From: Rathayibacter rathayi
GTDB lineage: Bacteria; Actinomycetota; Actinomycetes; Actinomycetales; Microbacteriaceae
Direction of reading: 5' to 3'
DNA length: 64,000 bases
NCBI RefSeq assembly: GCF_004011095.1
Contig: NZ_CP028129.1
Span: forward strand, 558,001-622,000
The notes beneath the pieces were generated by a model that was not told the origin of the DNA, made no database searches, and was given only the letters and a program-made list of their open reading frames with translations. The translations under genes were made by a program, and so were the position numbers. The stretch's first letter is position 1; the number at the start of each line of letters is the position of its first letter. Positions 17,864 through 25,849 of the stretch are shown one piece after another.

Positions 17864-19308
17864 GCCGAGGCCTCCTGGCGCCGGACCGCCGTGCGCGAGA
17901 GGGCGAGCGTGCCGGCGAAGCCGATCACAAGCGCCAGGAGCACGCCGAGGTTCGCGCCCGCCCAGTCGCCCTCGCGCCCGCCGAGCGGCCCCAGGAGGTA
18001 CCCCTCCCACTCGAAGCCGGGAGAGTAGTTGACCACCAGGCCCCAGCCGAGGAGCGTGCCGACCAGCACGAGCGCGACCGGCACCGCCGACACGCTCCTG
18101 TAGCGGCCGCGGGAGTCGTAGAGCGCCTCCTGGTCGTAGTCGCGGCGGCGCAGCAGGAGGTCGGCGAGGAAGACGCCGAGCCAGGCCGCGACCGGCACGC
18201 CGAGCGTGATCAAAAAGCCCTGGAACGGGCCGAGGAAGTCGCCGGCGACGAACACGACGTACACCGCGCCGAGCACCATCAGCACGCCGTCGATCCCGGC
18301 GGCCACCGGACGCGAGACCTTCAGCCCCGTGCTGAGCAGCGCCAGGCCCGAGGAGTAGATGTCCATCACCGCTCCGCCGATCAGGCCGAGCAGCGCGACG
18401 ACGATGAAGGGGAGGAGGAACCAGGTCGGCAGGATCCCGGCGAGCGCGCCGATCGGGTCGGCGGCGATCGCGTCGGAGAGCTCCTGCGAAGAGCCGGCCA
18501 GGAGCAGGCCGACGACGACGAGCAGCACGGGTGCGACGGCTCCGCCGATCGTCGTCCAGGCGACCACGCCGCTCGTGCGCGCTTCGCGGGGCAGGTAACG
18601 GGAGTAGTCGGCCGCCGCATTCACCCAGCCCAGCCCGAAGCCGGTCATCATGAAGACCAGGCCCCCGATGACCGCGGCGGTGGAGCCGGCCGGCAGGGCG
18701 CCGATGGCCGCGAGGTCGATCCGGTCGAGGACGAGCACGACGTAGACCACGGTGAGCACGGCGGTGGCGATCGTGATCGCGAGCTGGAGCCGCATAATCA
18801 GGCGGAAACCGGCGATCCCGGCGACCACGATCAGCGTGGCGACCACGATCAGGGCGACCACCTTGGTGAGCACGCCCCCGTCCCAGCCGAACTCCTCGAA
18901 CACCGTCGCCGTTGCGAGCACCGCGAGGGAGGCGAGCACTGTCTCCCAGCCCACCGTGAGCAGCCAGGAGATCACCGAGACCAGGCGGTTGCCGTCGACG
19001 CCGAAGGCCGCCCGGCTGAGCACCATCGTCGGCGCGGAGCCGCGCTTGCCGGCGACCGCGACCAGCCCGCAGAAGAGGAATGAGACGACGATTCCGATCA
19101 CGCCGACGAGCGTCGCCTGCCAGAAGGAGAGGCTGAAGCCGAGCAGGAACGAACCGTAGCTCAGCCCCAGTACCGACACGTTTGCGGCGAACCACGGCCA
19201 GAACAGGTCGCGCGGGCGGCCGTGCCGCTCCGACTCCTGGATCGTGTCGAGGCCGTTGAACTCGATGCCGCCGGCGGAGCGGGTGCTCGGATGATCGGGG
19301 GAGGTCAT
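17860..19308 (-). CDS. NCS1-family purine/cytosine permease
   Basis: 482 residues with about twelve membrane helices. NCS1 features include the N-terminal RPRDLFWPWFAANVSVLGLS, the GKRGSAPTMVLSRAAFG region, and GFGLGWVNAAADYSRYLPR of helix 6. It imports a nucleobase, hydantoin or related compound with Na+ or H+. The ATG at 19308 has GAGGAC upstream. Translation is coupled to the following cysteine hydrolase, giving a two-gene uptake and catabolism unit. Confidence 0.92.
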   Translation of the reverse strand: MTSPDHPSTRSAGGIEFNGLDTIQESERHGRPRDLFWPWFAANVSVLGLSYGSFLLGFSLSFWQATLVGVIGIVVSFLFCGLVAVAGKRGSAPTMVLSRAAFGVDGNRLVSVISWLLTVGWETVLASLAVLATATVFEEFGWDGGVLTKVVALIVVATLIVVAGIAGFRLIMRLQLAITIATAVLTVVYVVLVLDRIDLAAIGALPAGSTAAVIGGLVFMMTGFGLGWVNAAADYSRYLPREARTSGVVAWTTIGGAVAPVLLVVVGLLLAGSSQELSDAIAADPIGALAGILPTWFLLPFIVVALLGLIGGAVMDIYSSGLALLSTGLKVSRPVAAGIDGVLMVLGAVYVVFVAGDFLGPFQGFLITLGVPVAAWLGVFLADLLLRRRDYDQEALYDSRGRYRSVSAVPVALVLVGTLLGWGLVVNYSPGFEWEGYLLGPLGGREGDWAGANLGVLLALVIGFAGTLALSRTAVRRQEASA

Positions 19309-19358
19309 CGCGTCCTCGTTCTCACGGGTGCAGGCCCTGCGCCGCAGCTGCACCGAAC

Positions 19359-19769
19359 CTACAGCGCGCCGCGCTCGAACAGCAGCCGGAGCGATTCCAG
19401 GTCGTCCGCGACCCGAGCGCAGTCCTCGTCCCAGTCGTCCACGCTCATCCCGGGCCGCCGCCGTACGGTGAAGGCCACCTCCGCGCCGTCCCCGTTGATG
19501 AGCACTCGGAGCGGATTGTTCACCACCGTCCCGTCCGGGAGGGTGACCTCGTGGTCCGCGACGCCGAACGGGTTCTGCGGGGCGAAGCGCACCTCGACCC
19601 GCCCCATCGGCGAGTCGGCGAACCATCGTCCGTCCACCTCGTCGAGCGCGGAGGAGGCGAGGCCCGCCGCCCAGCGCGGCAGGTTCGCCGGGTCGGACAC
19701 GAAGGCGTAGACCTCCGCGGCCGGCGCCTCGATGACGACGCCCACAGGGCGCGACTCGTACAGGGTCAT
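19359..19769 (-). CDS. SRPBCC/START-like ligand-binding protein
   Basis: 136 residues with the SRPBCC start EAPAAEVYAFVSDPANLPRW, the central antiparallel strands (GRWFADSPMGRVEVRF), and the long closing helix (CARVADDLESLRLLFERG). The fold forms a cavity for a hydrophobic ligand. Members act as polyketide cyclases, Aha1-like co-chaperones or simple binders, and nothing here decides which. It lies 37 bases after the M20 peptidase stop in the same direction, so co-transcription is likely. Confidence 0.85.
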   Translation of the reverse strand: MTLYESRPVGVVIEAPAAEVYAFVSDPANLPRWAAGLASSALDEVDGRWFADSPMGRVEVRFAPQNPFGVADHEVTLPDGTVVNNPLRVLINGDGAEVAFTVRRRPGMSVDDWDEDCARVADDLESLRLLFERGAL

Positions 19770-19806
19770 CCGCTCGTCCTTCTACTCGGTGTTCGGTGCT
19801 CGTCGC

Positions 19807-21000
19807 TCAGTACTCGTCGCTGAAGCTGGCGACCAGCAGGGCGGCGAGCGCCGTCCGCTCCAGCATGCCCTCAATGCTGATCGACTCGGTGCGCGCGTGC
19901 GCCCCCTCGCCCGGCGCGCCGAGTCCGTCGAGCACCGCAAGACCCAGCGCCGCGACGAGGTTGCCATCGCTCGCTCCGCCGACCGCGATCTCGCGCAGCG
20001 GCACGTCGATCCGCTTCGCGACCCGCTCGGCCCGGCGGTAGAGCGCGGCGACGGAGGCGGTCCGCTCGAAGACAGGCCGCTCCCAGGAGCCGCGCACCTC
20101 CAGCCGGATGCGCGGATCGGCGGCGGCGAGCGCCTCGAGCTCGGACTCGACCCGCGCCGCCTCGGCCGAGCCGCGGATCCGCGCCTCCAGTTCCAGGCGC
20201 ACGCGCGCGGTCGTCACGTTGACGCGGGATCCGCCGGACACCACGCCGATGTTGACGGAGGTGCCCTCCTCGGCCCGCGCGATCGAGAGCACCCGCGGAA
20301 TCAGCGAGCCGAGCTCGTGGATCGCGCTGGCCCCCTTCTCCGGCTCGACCCCGGCGTGCGCCTCGACGCCGACGACGTCGATCACGAAGCGCCCGATGCC
20401 CTTGCGCGCCGTCTTCACCGCGTCGCCGATCGCGCCTTCGAACACCAGGACCGCGTCGGCCCCCATGCACTGCCGCTCCAGGAAAGGGCGGGAGGCGGCG
20501 CTGCCGACCTCCTCGTCCCCGCTCAGCACCAGCCGGATCGCGGGGTGCGGGACCCGGGCGTGCCGGAGCGCGGCCACCAGCCACACCATCTGCACCAGCC
20601 CGGCCTTCATGTCGTAGCTGCCCGGTCCGCTCAGCCGGTCGCCCTCGACGCAGAAGGGCCAGGATCGGGTGGTGCCGAGCGGCCACACGGTGTCGTAGTG
20701 GCCGAGCAGCGCCACGAAAGGACGGGTGCCGCGGTGCGGCCTGGTGCCGTCGCTCGCCGGCACGGTCCACCTGGTCGCCGTCGGCGCGTCCTGCGCTCGC
20801 TGGTGCTGCACGTCGCAGTCGTGCCCGAGCCGCTCGCCCACCCAGTGCACGAGGAAGGCGTGCAGCTGGCCGAGCGCCTCGAGGGAGTCGCTCGGGCTCT
20901 CGATCATGACGAGGTGCCGGACGTCGTCGAGCATCCGGGAGCGGTTGTCGCGGAGGAAGGCACGCACGCGGGCGGCGTCGTCGGCATCGGGAAAAGTCAT
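19807..21000 (-). CDS. M20-family metallopeptidase (glutamate carboxypeptidase-like)
   Basis: 397 residues. Zinc ligands and catalytic residues are visible in order: GHYDTVWPLGT (His/Asp), GPGSYDMKAG (bridging Asp), SGDEEVGS (catalytic Glu and ligand Glu), VVGVEAHAG (dimerisation-domain His) and a C-terminal HARTESISIEG (His ligand region). The dimerisation lid domain is at about 190-300. It resembles carboxypeptidase G2, which removes a C-terminal glutamate from peptides or folates. No signal peptide, so cytosolic. Confidence 0.9.
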   Translation of the reverse strand: MTFPDADDAARVRAFLRDNRSRMLDDVRHLVMIESPSDSLEALGQLHAFLVHWVGERLGHDCDVQHQRAQDAPTATRWTVPASDGTRPHRGTRPFVALLGHYDTVWPLGTTRSWPFCVEGDRLSGPGSYDMKAGLVQMVWLVAALRHARVPHPAIRLVLSGDEEVGSAASRPFLERQCMGADAVLVFEGAIGDAVKTARKGIGRFVIDVVGVEAHAGVEPEKGASAIHELGSLIPRVLSIARAEEGTSVNIGVVSGGSRVNVTTARVRLELEARIRGSAEAARVESELEALAAADPRIRLEVRGSWERPVFERTASVAALYRRAERVAKRIDVPLREIAVGGASDGNLVAALGLAVLDGLGAPGEGAHARTESISIEGMLERTALAALLVASFSDEY

Positions 21001-21061
21001 CGACTCCGGACTACCAGAGTGCGACCGCTCGCGTGAACCCGCCGACCCGCGCCGACGCCCG

Positions 21062-21087
21062 TGAACTGTTCGCGCCGCCGTTACGTT
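21062..21087 (+). promoter_or_regulatory. Predicted SigL-type ECF promoter
   Basis: TGAACT (21062-21067) is followed after exactly 16 bases by CGTT (21084-21087). This resembles the TGAAC...CGT pattern of mycobacterial SigL promoters. Transcription would start about 10-13 bases before ATG 21107, which predicts autoregulation of sigL-rslA. Confidence 0.55.
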
Positions 21088-21106
21088 GGTGCAGGAAGAG
21101 GTGGAG

Positions 21107-21616
21107 ATGTCCGAGGATCAGGCGCAGATGCTGCGTGCGTTGCACGACGAGCACTCGAGCGCGCTCTGGCGTTTCGTGCTGCGGCTGACCGGTGACCGCC
21201 ACCTGGCGGAGGACGTCGTGCAGGAGGCGCTGCTGCGCGCCTGGAAGCACCCCGAGATCCTCGCGCAGGGTGAGGCCGCCGCCCGCTCCTGGCTCTACAC
21301 CGTGGCGCGGAACCTCGTCATCGACGACCGGCGCAGCGCCCGTTACGCGAGGGAGCTGGGCACCGAGGAGGTCCCCGAGCGCCCGACTGCCGACCGCACC
21401 GACCAGGTCCTCGACGCCTGGCTGCTCTCGGACGCCCTCAGCGGTCTCAGCCACGACCACCGCGCCGTCATCGTGCACGCCTACTACGGCGGGCGCACGG
21501 TGACCGAGATCGCCGCGCTGCTCGGGATCGCCCCGGGCACCGTGAAGTCGCGAATGCACTACGGGATGCGCGCCCTCAAGCTCGCCCTGCAGGAGCGGGG
21601 GGTGACGGAGCTGTGA
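21107..21616 (+). CDS. sigL: ECF RNA polymerase sigma factor, SigL-like
   Basis: 169 residues. Region 2 is MLRALHDEHSSALWRFVLRL to EDVVQEALLRAWKHPE, with the core-binding and -10 helix. The linker is WLYTVARNLVIDDRRSARY. Region 4 is LSHDHRAVIVHAYYGGRTVT with the helix-turn-helix LLGIAPGTVKSRMHYGMRAL. Sequence and gene order match the SigL/RslA pair of mycobacteria and streptomycetes. The ATG at 21107 is preferred over upstream TTG/GTG codons because AGGAAGAGGTGGAG precedes it. The stop overlaps the start of the anti-sigma gene. Confidence 0.9.
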   Translation: MSEDQAQMLRALHDEHSSALWRFVLRLTGDRHLAEDVVQEALLRAWKHPEILAQGEAAARSWLYTVARNLVIDDRRSARYARELGTEEVPERPTADRTDQVLDAWLLSDALSGLSHDHRAVIVHAYYGGRTVTEIAALLGIAPGTVKSRMHYGMRALKLALQERGVTEL

Positions 21617-22338
21617 GCCACGACCCCTCCTCCGACGACACGCACGGCGCCGCTTTCCGCGACTGGGACGCCGCTTACCTCCTCGGCGCCCTCACTGCCG
21701 CCGACCGCCGCGCGTACGAGCTGCACCTGCGCGTCTGCCCTGCCTGCCGCGAGGCCCTGGCCGAGTTCGTGCCGCTGCCGGGACTGCTCGCGCACCTCCC
21801 CCAGGAGGAGGCGCTGCGCCTGGTCGATCAGTCGGAGGAGAGCGCGGAGGCCGCTCCCGCCGCGTTGCTGACGCGCCTCGCCGCGGCCACCCACTCCGTC
21901 CGCCGGCGTACCCGACTCCGCATCGCCGGCCTCGTGCTCGCAGCCGCGGGCGTCTCGGCGGCCGCCGCCCTCGCCCTGCCGCTCGCGGCCGGCTCGTCAC
22001 TCCCGCCGGTCGAGACCACCGGCGCGACCGTCTCGCTCGCCGCCGCGCCCGGCGTCCCCGTGGAGGCCTCGGTGGCGTTCGTCCCTCAGCAGTGGGGCAC
22101 CCGGATCGACATGGACTGCAGCTGGGCGGAGACGGCCGAGCTGTACGCGGGGTCGGCCGGTTACGTCCTCTATGTCACGGACACCTCGGGTGGCACCGAG
22201 GCCGTCGGCTCGTGGACCAGTGCGCCGGGGACGACGATGGAGCCGAGCCTGGCCACCGGTCTGCCGCTCTCCGAGATCGCCTCCGTCGAGGTGCGGCTGC
22301 AGGGCTCGGACACGGTCGTCCTCACCGGCCACCCCTGA
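21613..22338 (+). CDS. rslA: Zinc-binding anti-sigma factor, RslA-like
   Basis: 241 residues from GTG 21613, overlapping sigL by four bases. The N-terminal anti-sigma domain contains the ZAS motif HLRVCPAC (HxxxCxxC), which binds zinc and usually senses redox change. A single membrane helix lies at about residues 100-125. The extracytoplasmic domain (from about 130) has VAFVPQQWGTRIDM and VLYVTDTSGG and resembles the anti-sigma-K-type beta domain. It should hold SigL at the membrane until a signal releases it. Confidence 0.9.
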   Translation: MSHDPSSDDTHGAAFRDWDAAYLLGALTAADRRAYELHLRVCPACREALAEFVPLPGLLAHLPQEEALRLVDQSEESAEAAPAALLTRLAAATHSVRRRTRLRIAGLVLAAAGVSAAAALALPLAAGSSLPPVETTGATVSLAAAPGVPVEASVAFVPQQWGTRIDMDCSWAETAELYAGSAGYVLYVTDTSGGTEAVGSWTSAPGTTMEPSLATGLPLSEIASVEVRLQGSDTVVLTGHP

Positions 22339-22457
22339 AACTCGCCAGCCGAGCCCGCTGGCCGGAGTTCGCCGGCCGGCACTCCGAGTCGCCGGCGTTC
22401 GGAGCGGACGACCGGATTCCCAGGTGGGCGCCCAGTAGACTGAGTAGCTTCTCAGTC

Positions 22458-23156
22458 ATGACGACCGCGACTCTCGCCCTCGCCCCCGCCTCCGTGGCGG
22501 CCTCCTCCTCCGACAGCATCGACGAACTCTCCGGGCTCGTCGGCGTCGCCGCTCGGGTGATCGCCGCGCTCGGGGAGGTCGGCGTCGGCCTGCTGACGCT
22601 GATCGAGACCGTGTTCCCGCCGATCCCGAGCGAGCTGGTGCTGCCACTTGCCGGATTCCTCGCGCATCAGGGGCGGATGACCCTGGTGCTGGTCGTGGTG
22701 ACCGCGACGCTCGGCGCCTACTTCGGCGGCCTCGTCCTCTACGCGCTCGGGCACCACGTTGGCACGGAACGCTCGATCCGCCTGCTCTCGAAGCTCCCGC
22801 TGGTCGACCGCGAGGACTTCGAGAAGGCCGTCGGCTGGTTCCGCCGTCACGGCACCTGGGCGGTGCTCTTCGGCCGCCTCATCCCCGGTGTGCGCAGCCT
22901 CATCTCGCTCCCCGCGGGCGCCGAGCGGATGAACCTGCTGCTGTTCTCGGGATTGACGATCCTCGGATCCGGGGTGTGGAACGGCCTGCTGATCGGGCTC
23001 GGCGCCGCCCTCGGCACGCAGTACGAACTCGTCGACCAGTACGCGGGCATCCTCGACGCGATCATCTATAGCGCGGTCGGCCTGCTGGTGCTGGCGCTCG
23101 TGGTGCGCAGCGTCCGCAGGCATCGCGGGGCCGTCCGCACCGGTTCGCGCCGCTGA
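22458..23156 (+). CDS. DedA-family membrane protein
   Basis: 232 residues. DedA (SNARE-associated) hallmarks are TVFPPIPSELVLPLAGFLA near residue 55 and GRLIPGVRSLISLPAGAERM near 140, with re-entrant and membrane helices around them. Members flip undecaprenyl phosphate or phosphatidylethanolamine across the membrane and maintain proton-motive force. A TAGACT -10 (22436-22441) and a six-base inverted repeat ACTGAG/CTCAGT (22439-22456) sit just before ATG 22458, so expression may be controlled at the transcription start. Confidence 0.9.
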   Translation: MTTATLALAPASVAASSSDSIDELSGLVGVAARVIAALGEVGVGLLTLIETVFPPIPSELVLPLAGFLAHQGRMTLVLVVVTATLGAYFGGLVLYALGHHVGTERSIRLLSKLPLVDREDFEKAVGWFRRHGTWAVLFGRLIPGVRSLISLPAGAERMNLLLFSGLTILGSGVWNGLLIGLGAALGTQYELVDQYAGILDAIIYSAVGLLVLALVVRSVRRHRGAVRTGSRR

Positions 23157-23163
23157 CCGGAGC

Positions 23164-23226
23164 GCTCCGGCCCGTCGGCTGCGAGCTCCGGCCTGTCGGT
23201 CGCGAGGTCCGGCCCGTCGGCTGCGC
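23164..23226. repeat. Three tandem 21-base imperfect repeats
   Basis: Copies at 23164-23184, 23185-23205 and 23206-23226 share TCCGGCC(C/T)GTCGG and differ at a few positions. They fill the space between dedA and hdeD. No protein frame or known element explains them. Confidence 0.75.
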
Positions 23227-23277
23227 GTCTCGCCATCTGCGCGCAAGGTCCCGCGCTACCCCGCCCCCGTGCTTTAC

Positions 23278-23303
23278 CGTCGAGGAGTCCGTACTCCTCG
23301 ACG
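23278..23303. promoter_or_regulatory. Perfect hairpin upstream of the hdeD ribosome site
   Basis: CGTCGAGGAGT and ACTCCTCGACG form a perfect 11-base inverted repeat with a four-base loop (CCGT). It ends three bases before the GAAGGA ribosome site of the HdeD gene. No run of T follows, so it is not a standard terminator. It is either an operator or a 5'-leader RNA hairpin that affects translation. Confidence 0.6.
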
Positions 23304-23316
23304 CGAAGGAACAGCC

Positions 23317-23880
23317 ATGTCCGAGACCGCCGCGCCCACGATGTCCCGCACCTCCGTCGAGCGCTGGTGGATCATCGCCGTCTCGCTGATCGCGATCGTG
23401 CTCGGCGTCATCGCCGTGCTGATCCCCGGCCCGACTCTGCTGACCGTCGCCATCATCTTCGGCATCCACTTGATCGCCGCCGGCGTCTTCCGCCTGCTGC
23501 TGGCGTTCACCGCCTCGCGGCTCGACGCCCGCGTGCGTTGGCTGGCCGGTGTGCTGGGCGCGCTCATTCTGGCCGCGGGCGTCCTCTGCCTCTCGAACCC
23601 GTTCGAGTTGCTGAGCGTGCTGGGTCTGGTCATCGGCGCCGGCTGGATCTTCGACGGCGTCTCGAGTATCACCAGCGGTCGTTCCGTCGCTGGGCCGGCC
23701 TGGCTGCCCATCGCTGCGGGCATCGCCTCGGTCATCGCGGGCGTGCTGACGATCATCATGCCCGTGCTGGCCCTGGCCTCCTTCGTGACTGTCGCGGCCG
23801 TCCTCCTGATCGTCGTCGGCGTCTCGGGCCTGCTCCTGCTCCCTGGCCGCACCACTCGCCCCGCGAGCACGGAGGCGTAG
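23317..23880 (+). CDS. HdeD-family acid-resistance membrane protein
   Basis: 187 residues with six membrane helices in three pairs. The typical HdeD pattern is seen in IVLGVIAVLIPGPTLLTVAI, GIHLIAAGVFRLLLAFTA and LGLVIGAGWIFDGVSSITSG. In enteric bacteria HdeD contributes to acid resistance at high cell density; actinobacterial homologues are uncharacterised. ATG 23317 has GAAGGAACAGCC upstream. The conspicuous hairpin just before it may regulate the gene. Confidence 0.88.
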   Translation: MSETAAPTMSRTSVERWWIIAVSLIAIVLGVIAVLIPGPTLLTVAIIFGIHLIAAGVFRLLLAFTASRLDARVRWLAGVLGALILAAGVLCLSNPFELLSVLGLVIGAGWIFDGVSSITSGRSVAGPAWLPIAAGIASVIAGVLTIIMPVLALASFVTVAAVLLIVVGVSGLLLLPGRTTRPASTEA

Positions 23881-23887
23881 CGCCGGC

Positions 23888-24469
23888 TCAGGAGAACCAG
23901 TCCTCCGGCACCCACAGTCGGCCGGAGGTGGCGAAGAGGATCCAGGACGCAGGAGCCAGGATCCAGAGCGCCACGATCCACCGGTACCCCGGCAGGCGCG
24001 AGCGCACTGCGTGCACCTCGGCCCGGGCCACTCGTGGCGAGAAGATCAGGAGCGCGTTCGCGGCGATCGACATCAGCGCGCCGACGACGACCGGGCCGCC
24101 GATCAAGAAGATGACCAGGGCCCCATTGCACAGCACGCTGACCGCCCCGACGAGCCAGAGCACGATCAGAGTGCTTGCGGTGACGAGCGAGATGTTCCGC
24201 GCGAGCGCGTCGCCGGGGCGCGCAGGTTCGGGCGCGTCCGCCGCCGCCTCTGAGCGGGCCCGCAGCCGGAGCGCGACCGCGATGGCGATCGCCAGGAGGG
24301 TGTAGAACGGCCCGAGGAGCGTGATGCTCCTGACCAGCCCGCCCAGCTGCATGATGTCCATGCCGGTGACGATCCCGGCGACGGCCATCGTGAGCGGCAC
24401 GAGCACGACCGAGAAGAGAGGGAAGGGCGGAGGCCCCGGCGGGCCGGGAGGCTCGTGATCACTGTGCAT
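23888..24469 (-). CDS. Uncharacterised five-helix membrane protein
   Basis: 193 residues with hydrophobic segments at about 17-35, 48-68, 92-112, 118-145 and 165-183. The cytoplasmic loop at 69-90 is rich in Ala, Glu and Pro. The end is seven bases from the stop of the convergent hdeD gene. No family motif was recognised and there is no operon partner. Codon use is typical, so it is probably a real but undescribed membrane protein. Confidence 0.7.
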   Translation of the reverse strand: MHSDHEPPGPPGPPPFPLFSVVLVPLTMAVAGIVTGMDIMQLGGLVRSITLLGPFYTLLAIAIAVALRLRARSEAAADAPEPARPGDALARNISLVTASTLIVLWLVGAVSVLCNGALVIFLIGGPVVVGALMSIAANALLIFSPRVARAEVHAVRSRLPGYRWIVALWILAPASWILFATSGRLWVPEDWFS

Positions 24470-24539
24470 CCGGCGACCCTAGCCACCGCCGTCCGAGCGC
24501 CCGGAGCGCTGGCGCGTCGTCTGTGCGAGCATCGCCGGC

Positions 24540-24956
24540 ATGGTCGATCCCGATCTCGTCCCCGAGCTGCTCGTCGCCGACCTCGAGCGCAGCCTCGCGT
24601 TCTGGTGCGGTCCCTGCGGGTTCCGGATCCACTACTCGCGACCAGAGGAGGGCTTCGCCTACCTCGTGCTCCGCACCGCTCACGTAATGCTGGAGGAGGC
24701 GGGGCGGGGACGCAACTGGATTGCGGGGCCCCTGGAGCGTCCGCTCGGCCGTGGGATGAATCTGCAACTGCATGTCGAGGACGCCGACCGGACGGCGGCG
24801 GCGCTCGCGAAGGCCGGGACGGCGCTGTTCTCCCCGCTCGAGACCCGCTGGTACCGGGTCGGCGCGGAGGAGGCCGGCGTGCGGCAGCTGGTAGTCGCGG
24901 ATCCCGACGGCTATCTGCTGCGGTTCCAGTCGTCGCTCGGGCGCCGACCCGCCTGA
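24540..24956 (+). CDS. VOC protein, bleomycin-resistance-like
   Basis: 138 residues. It shows the drug-binding VOC pattern: PELLVADLERSLAFWCGPCG, LVLRTAHVMLEEAG, then a second unit with MNLQLHVEDADRTAAALAKA and the closing VRQLVVADPDGYLLRFQSS. Proteins of this type sequester bleomycin-like drugs as dimers, but many homologues have no resistance role. It is a single gene with its own start, read divergently from the membrane-protein gene at 23888-24469. Confidence 0.87.
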   Translation: MVDPDLVPELLVADLERSLAFWCGPCGFRIHYSRPEEGFAYLVLRTAHVMLEEAGRGRNWIAGPLERPLGRGMNLQLHVEDADRTAAALAKAGTALFSPLETRWYRVGAEEAGVRQLVVADPDGYLLRFQSSLGRRPA

Positions 24957-25080
24957 GCACACACGTCGCCCGTTCGTTGATGTGATGCGACCAGCGTCCG
25001 ACGCGCCACCATCCGTTCGGCTCGTGACGTCATGCCAGCGATGGATGCCGAGGACGGCTCGGGGCTGGTTCCATCGGGTT

Positions 25081-25416
25081 ATGACGCAGCACACCGCCAC
25101 CGCGACCCTCGAGCAGATCCCTGCCGCCGCCCCCGCCCATCCCGATCCCGATCCCACGCCGATCGCCGAGGCCGAGAGCGAGCCGCTCGTCCGCTCCGCC
25201 GACCTGGTGGCGGCGCTCACGGGCATCGCACTCTGCTTCTTCTCTCTTTTCGTCTTCGCGATCGCGCACTGGCAGTACTTCGGCGCCGACGTCGATGAGG
25301 TGAGCCTCCTCGGCTGGCTCACCCCCCTGATCGCCGGCGTCGCCTGCCTGCTCGCGGCCGGCGTGTCGGTCTCGTCTCGCGTCGCCGCTCGCCGCGCCGT
25401 GCGGTTCGCAGCGTGA
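25081..25416 (+). CDS. Small two-helix membrane protein
   Basis: 111 residues. A Pro/Ala-rich acidic N-terminus (residues 1-38) is followed by membrane helices at about 41-63 and 74-95 and a basic tail. No recognisable domain. Its stop overlaps the start of the next gene by four bases (GTGA), so the two are co-translated. ATG 25081 lacks a strong ribosome site, and the message may be leaderless. Confidence 0.7.
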   Translation: MTQHTATATLEQIPAAAPAHPDPDPTPIAEAESEPLVRSADLVAALTGIALCFFSLFVFAIAHWQYFGADVDEVSLLGWLTPLIAGVACLLAAGVSVSSRVAARRAVRFAA

Positions 25417-25796
25417 GCCCCATCCTCGCCGGTCCTGGCCTACAGGCGGCCGAGCAGCTCCTCATGCGCGCCGGCTGCCTCCGCCCCGAGTACCCGTGGT
25501 CCCGTGGTCCGGCCACCGCCGCAGCGCCCCGGATCGACTTCGCGCTCCTCGCGGAACAGGCCTGCCTCCTCGACCTCTCGGAAGAGGCGGTCGCGCGCAT
25601 CGCGGTATCGCTCGCGACCGGCCGCGCCGTCGACCTGCGCAGCGCCTTCGGCCACCTCACCCGCGACCACGCGGCGCTGGTCATGACGGCGGTCGCCGTC
25701 GCCTGTGGGCACGACCGGGTGAGCAGCCGGATCCGCGTGGTCGGCGACGAGCGGCACGTCGAGACCGTCCTGCCGCTCGCCGACTGGCCCTCCTAA
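25413..25796 (+). CDS. Hypothetical soluble protein coupled to the upstream membrane gene
   Basis: 127 residues from GTG 25413, overlapping the membrane-protein gene. It is helical, with LLAEQACLLDLSEEAVARIA and DLRSAFGHLTRDHAALVMTA, and closes with a strand-like RIRVVGDERHVETVLPL. I do not recognise it. The coupling suggests it partners with the small membrane protein, possibly as its cytoplasmic component. Confidence 0.65.
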   Translation: MSPILAGPGLQAAEQLLMRAGCLRPEYPWSRGPATAAAPRIDFALLAEQACLLDLSEEAVARIAVSLATGRAVDLRSAFGHLTRDHAALVMTAVAVACGHDRVSSRIRVVGDERHVETVLPLADWPS

Positions 25797-25849
25797 GCCC
25801 GCCACCGACCCGCGTCGCTGCGACCTTTCAGAGGTCCCCGGTTTAGGGT

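Noticed and set aside
17318..19195. A 625-residue fusion of permease-region sequence with the isochorismatase-like hydrolase
   Set aside because: The first 440 residues are an out-of-frame reading of the NCS1 permease; the hydrolase starts at GTG 17863 with its own conserved N-terminus.
23164..23303. Repeats and hairpin before hdeD considered as a CRISPR array
   Set aside because: The repeats are contiguous without spacers, only three copies, and no cas gene is present in the window.
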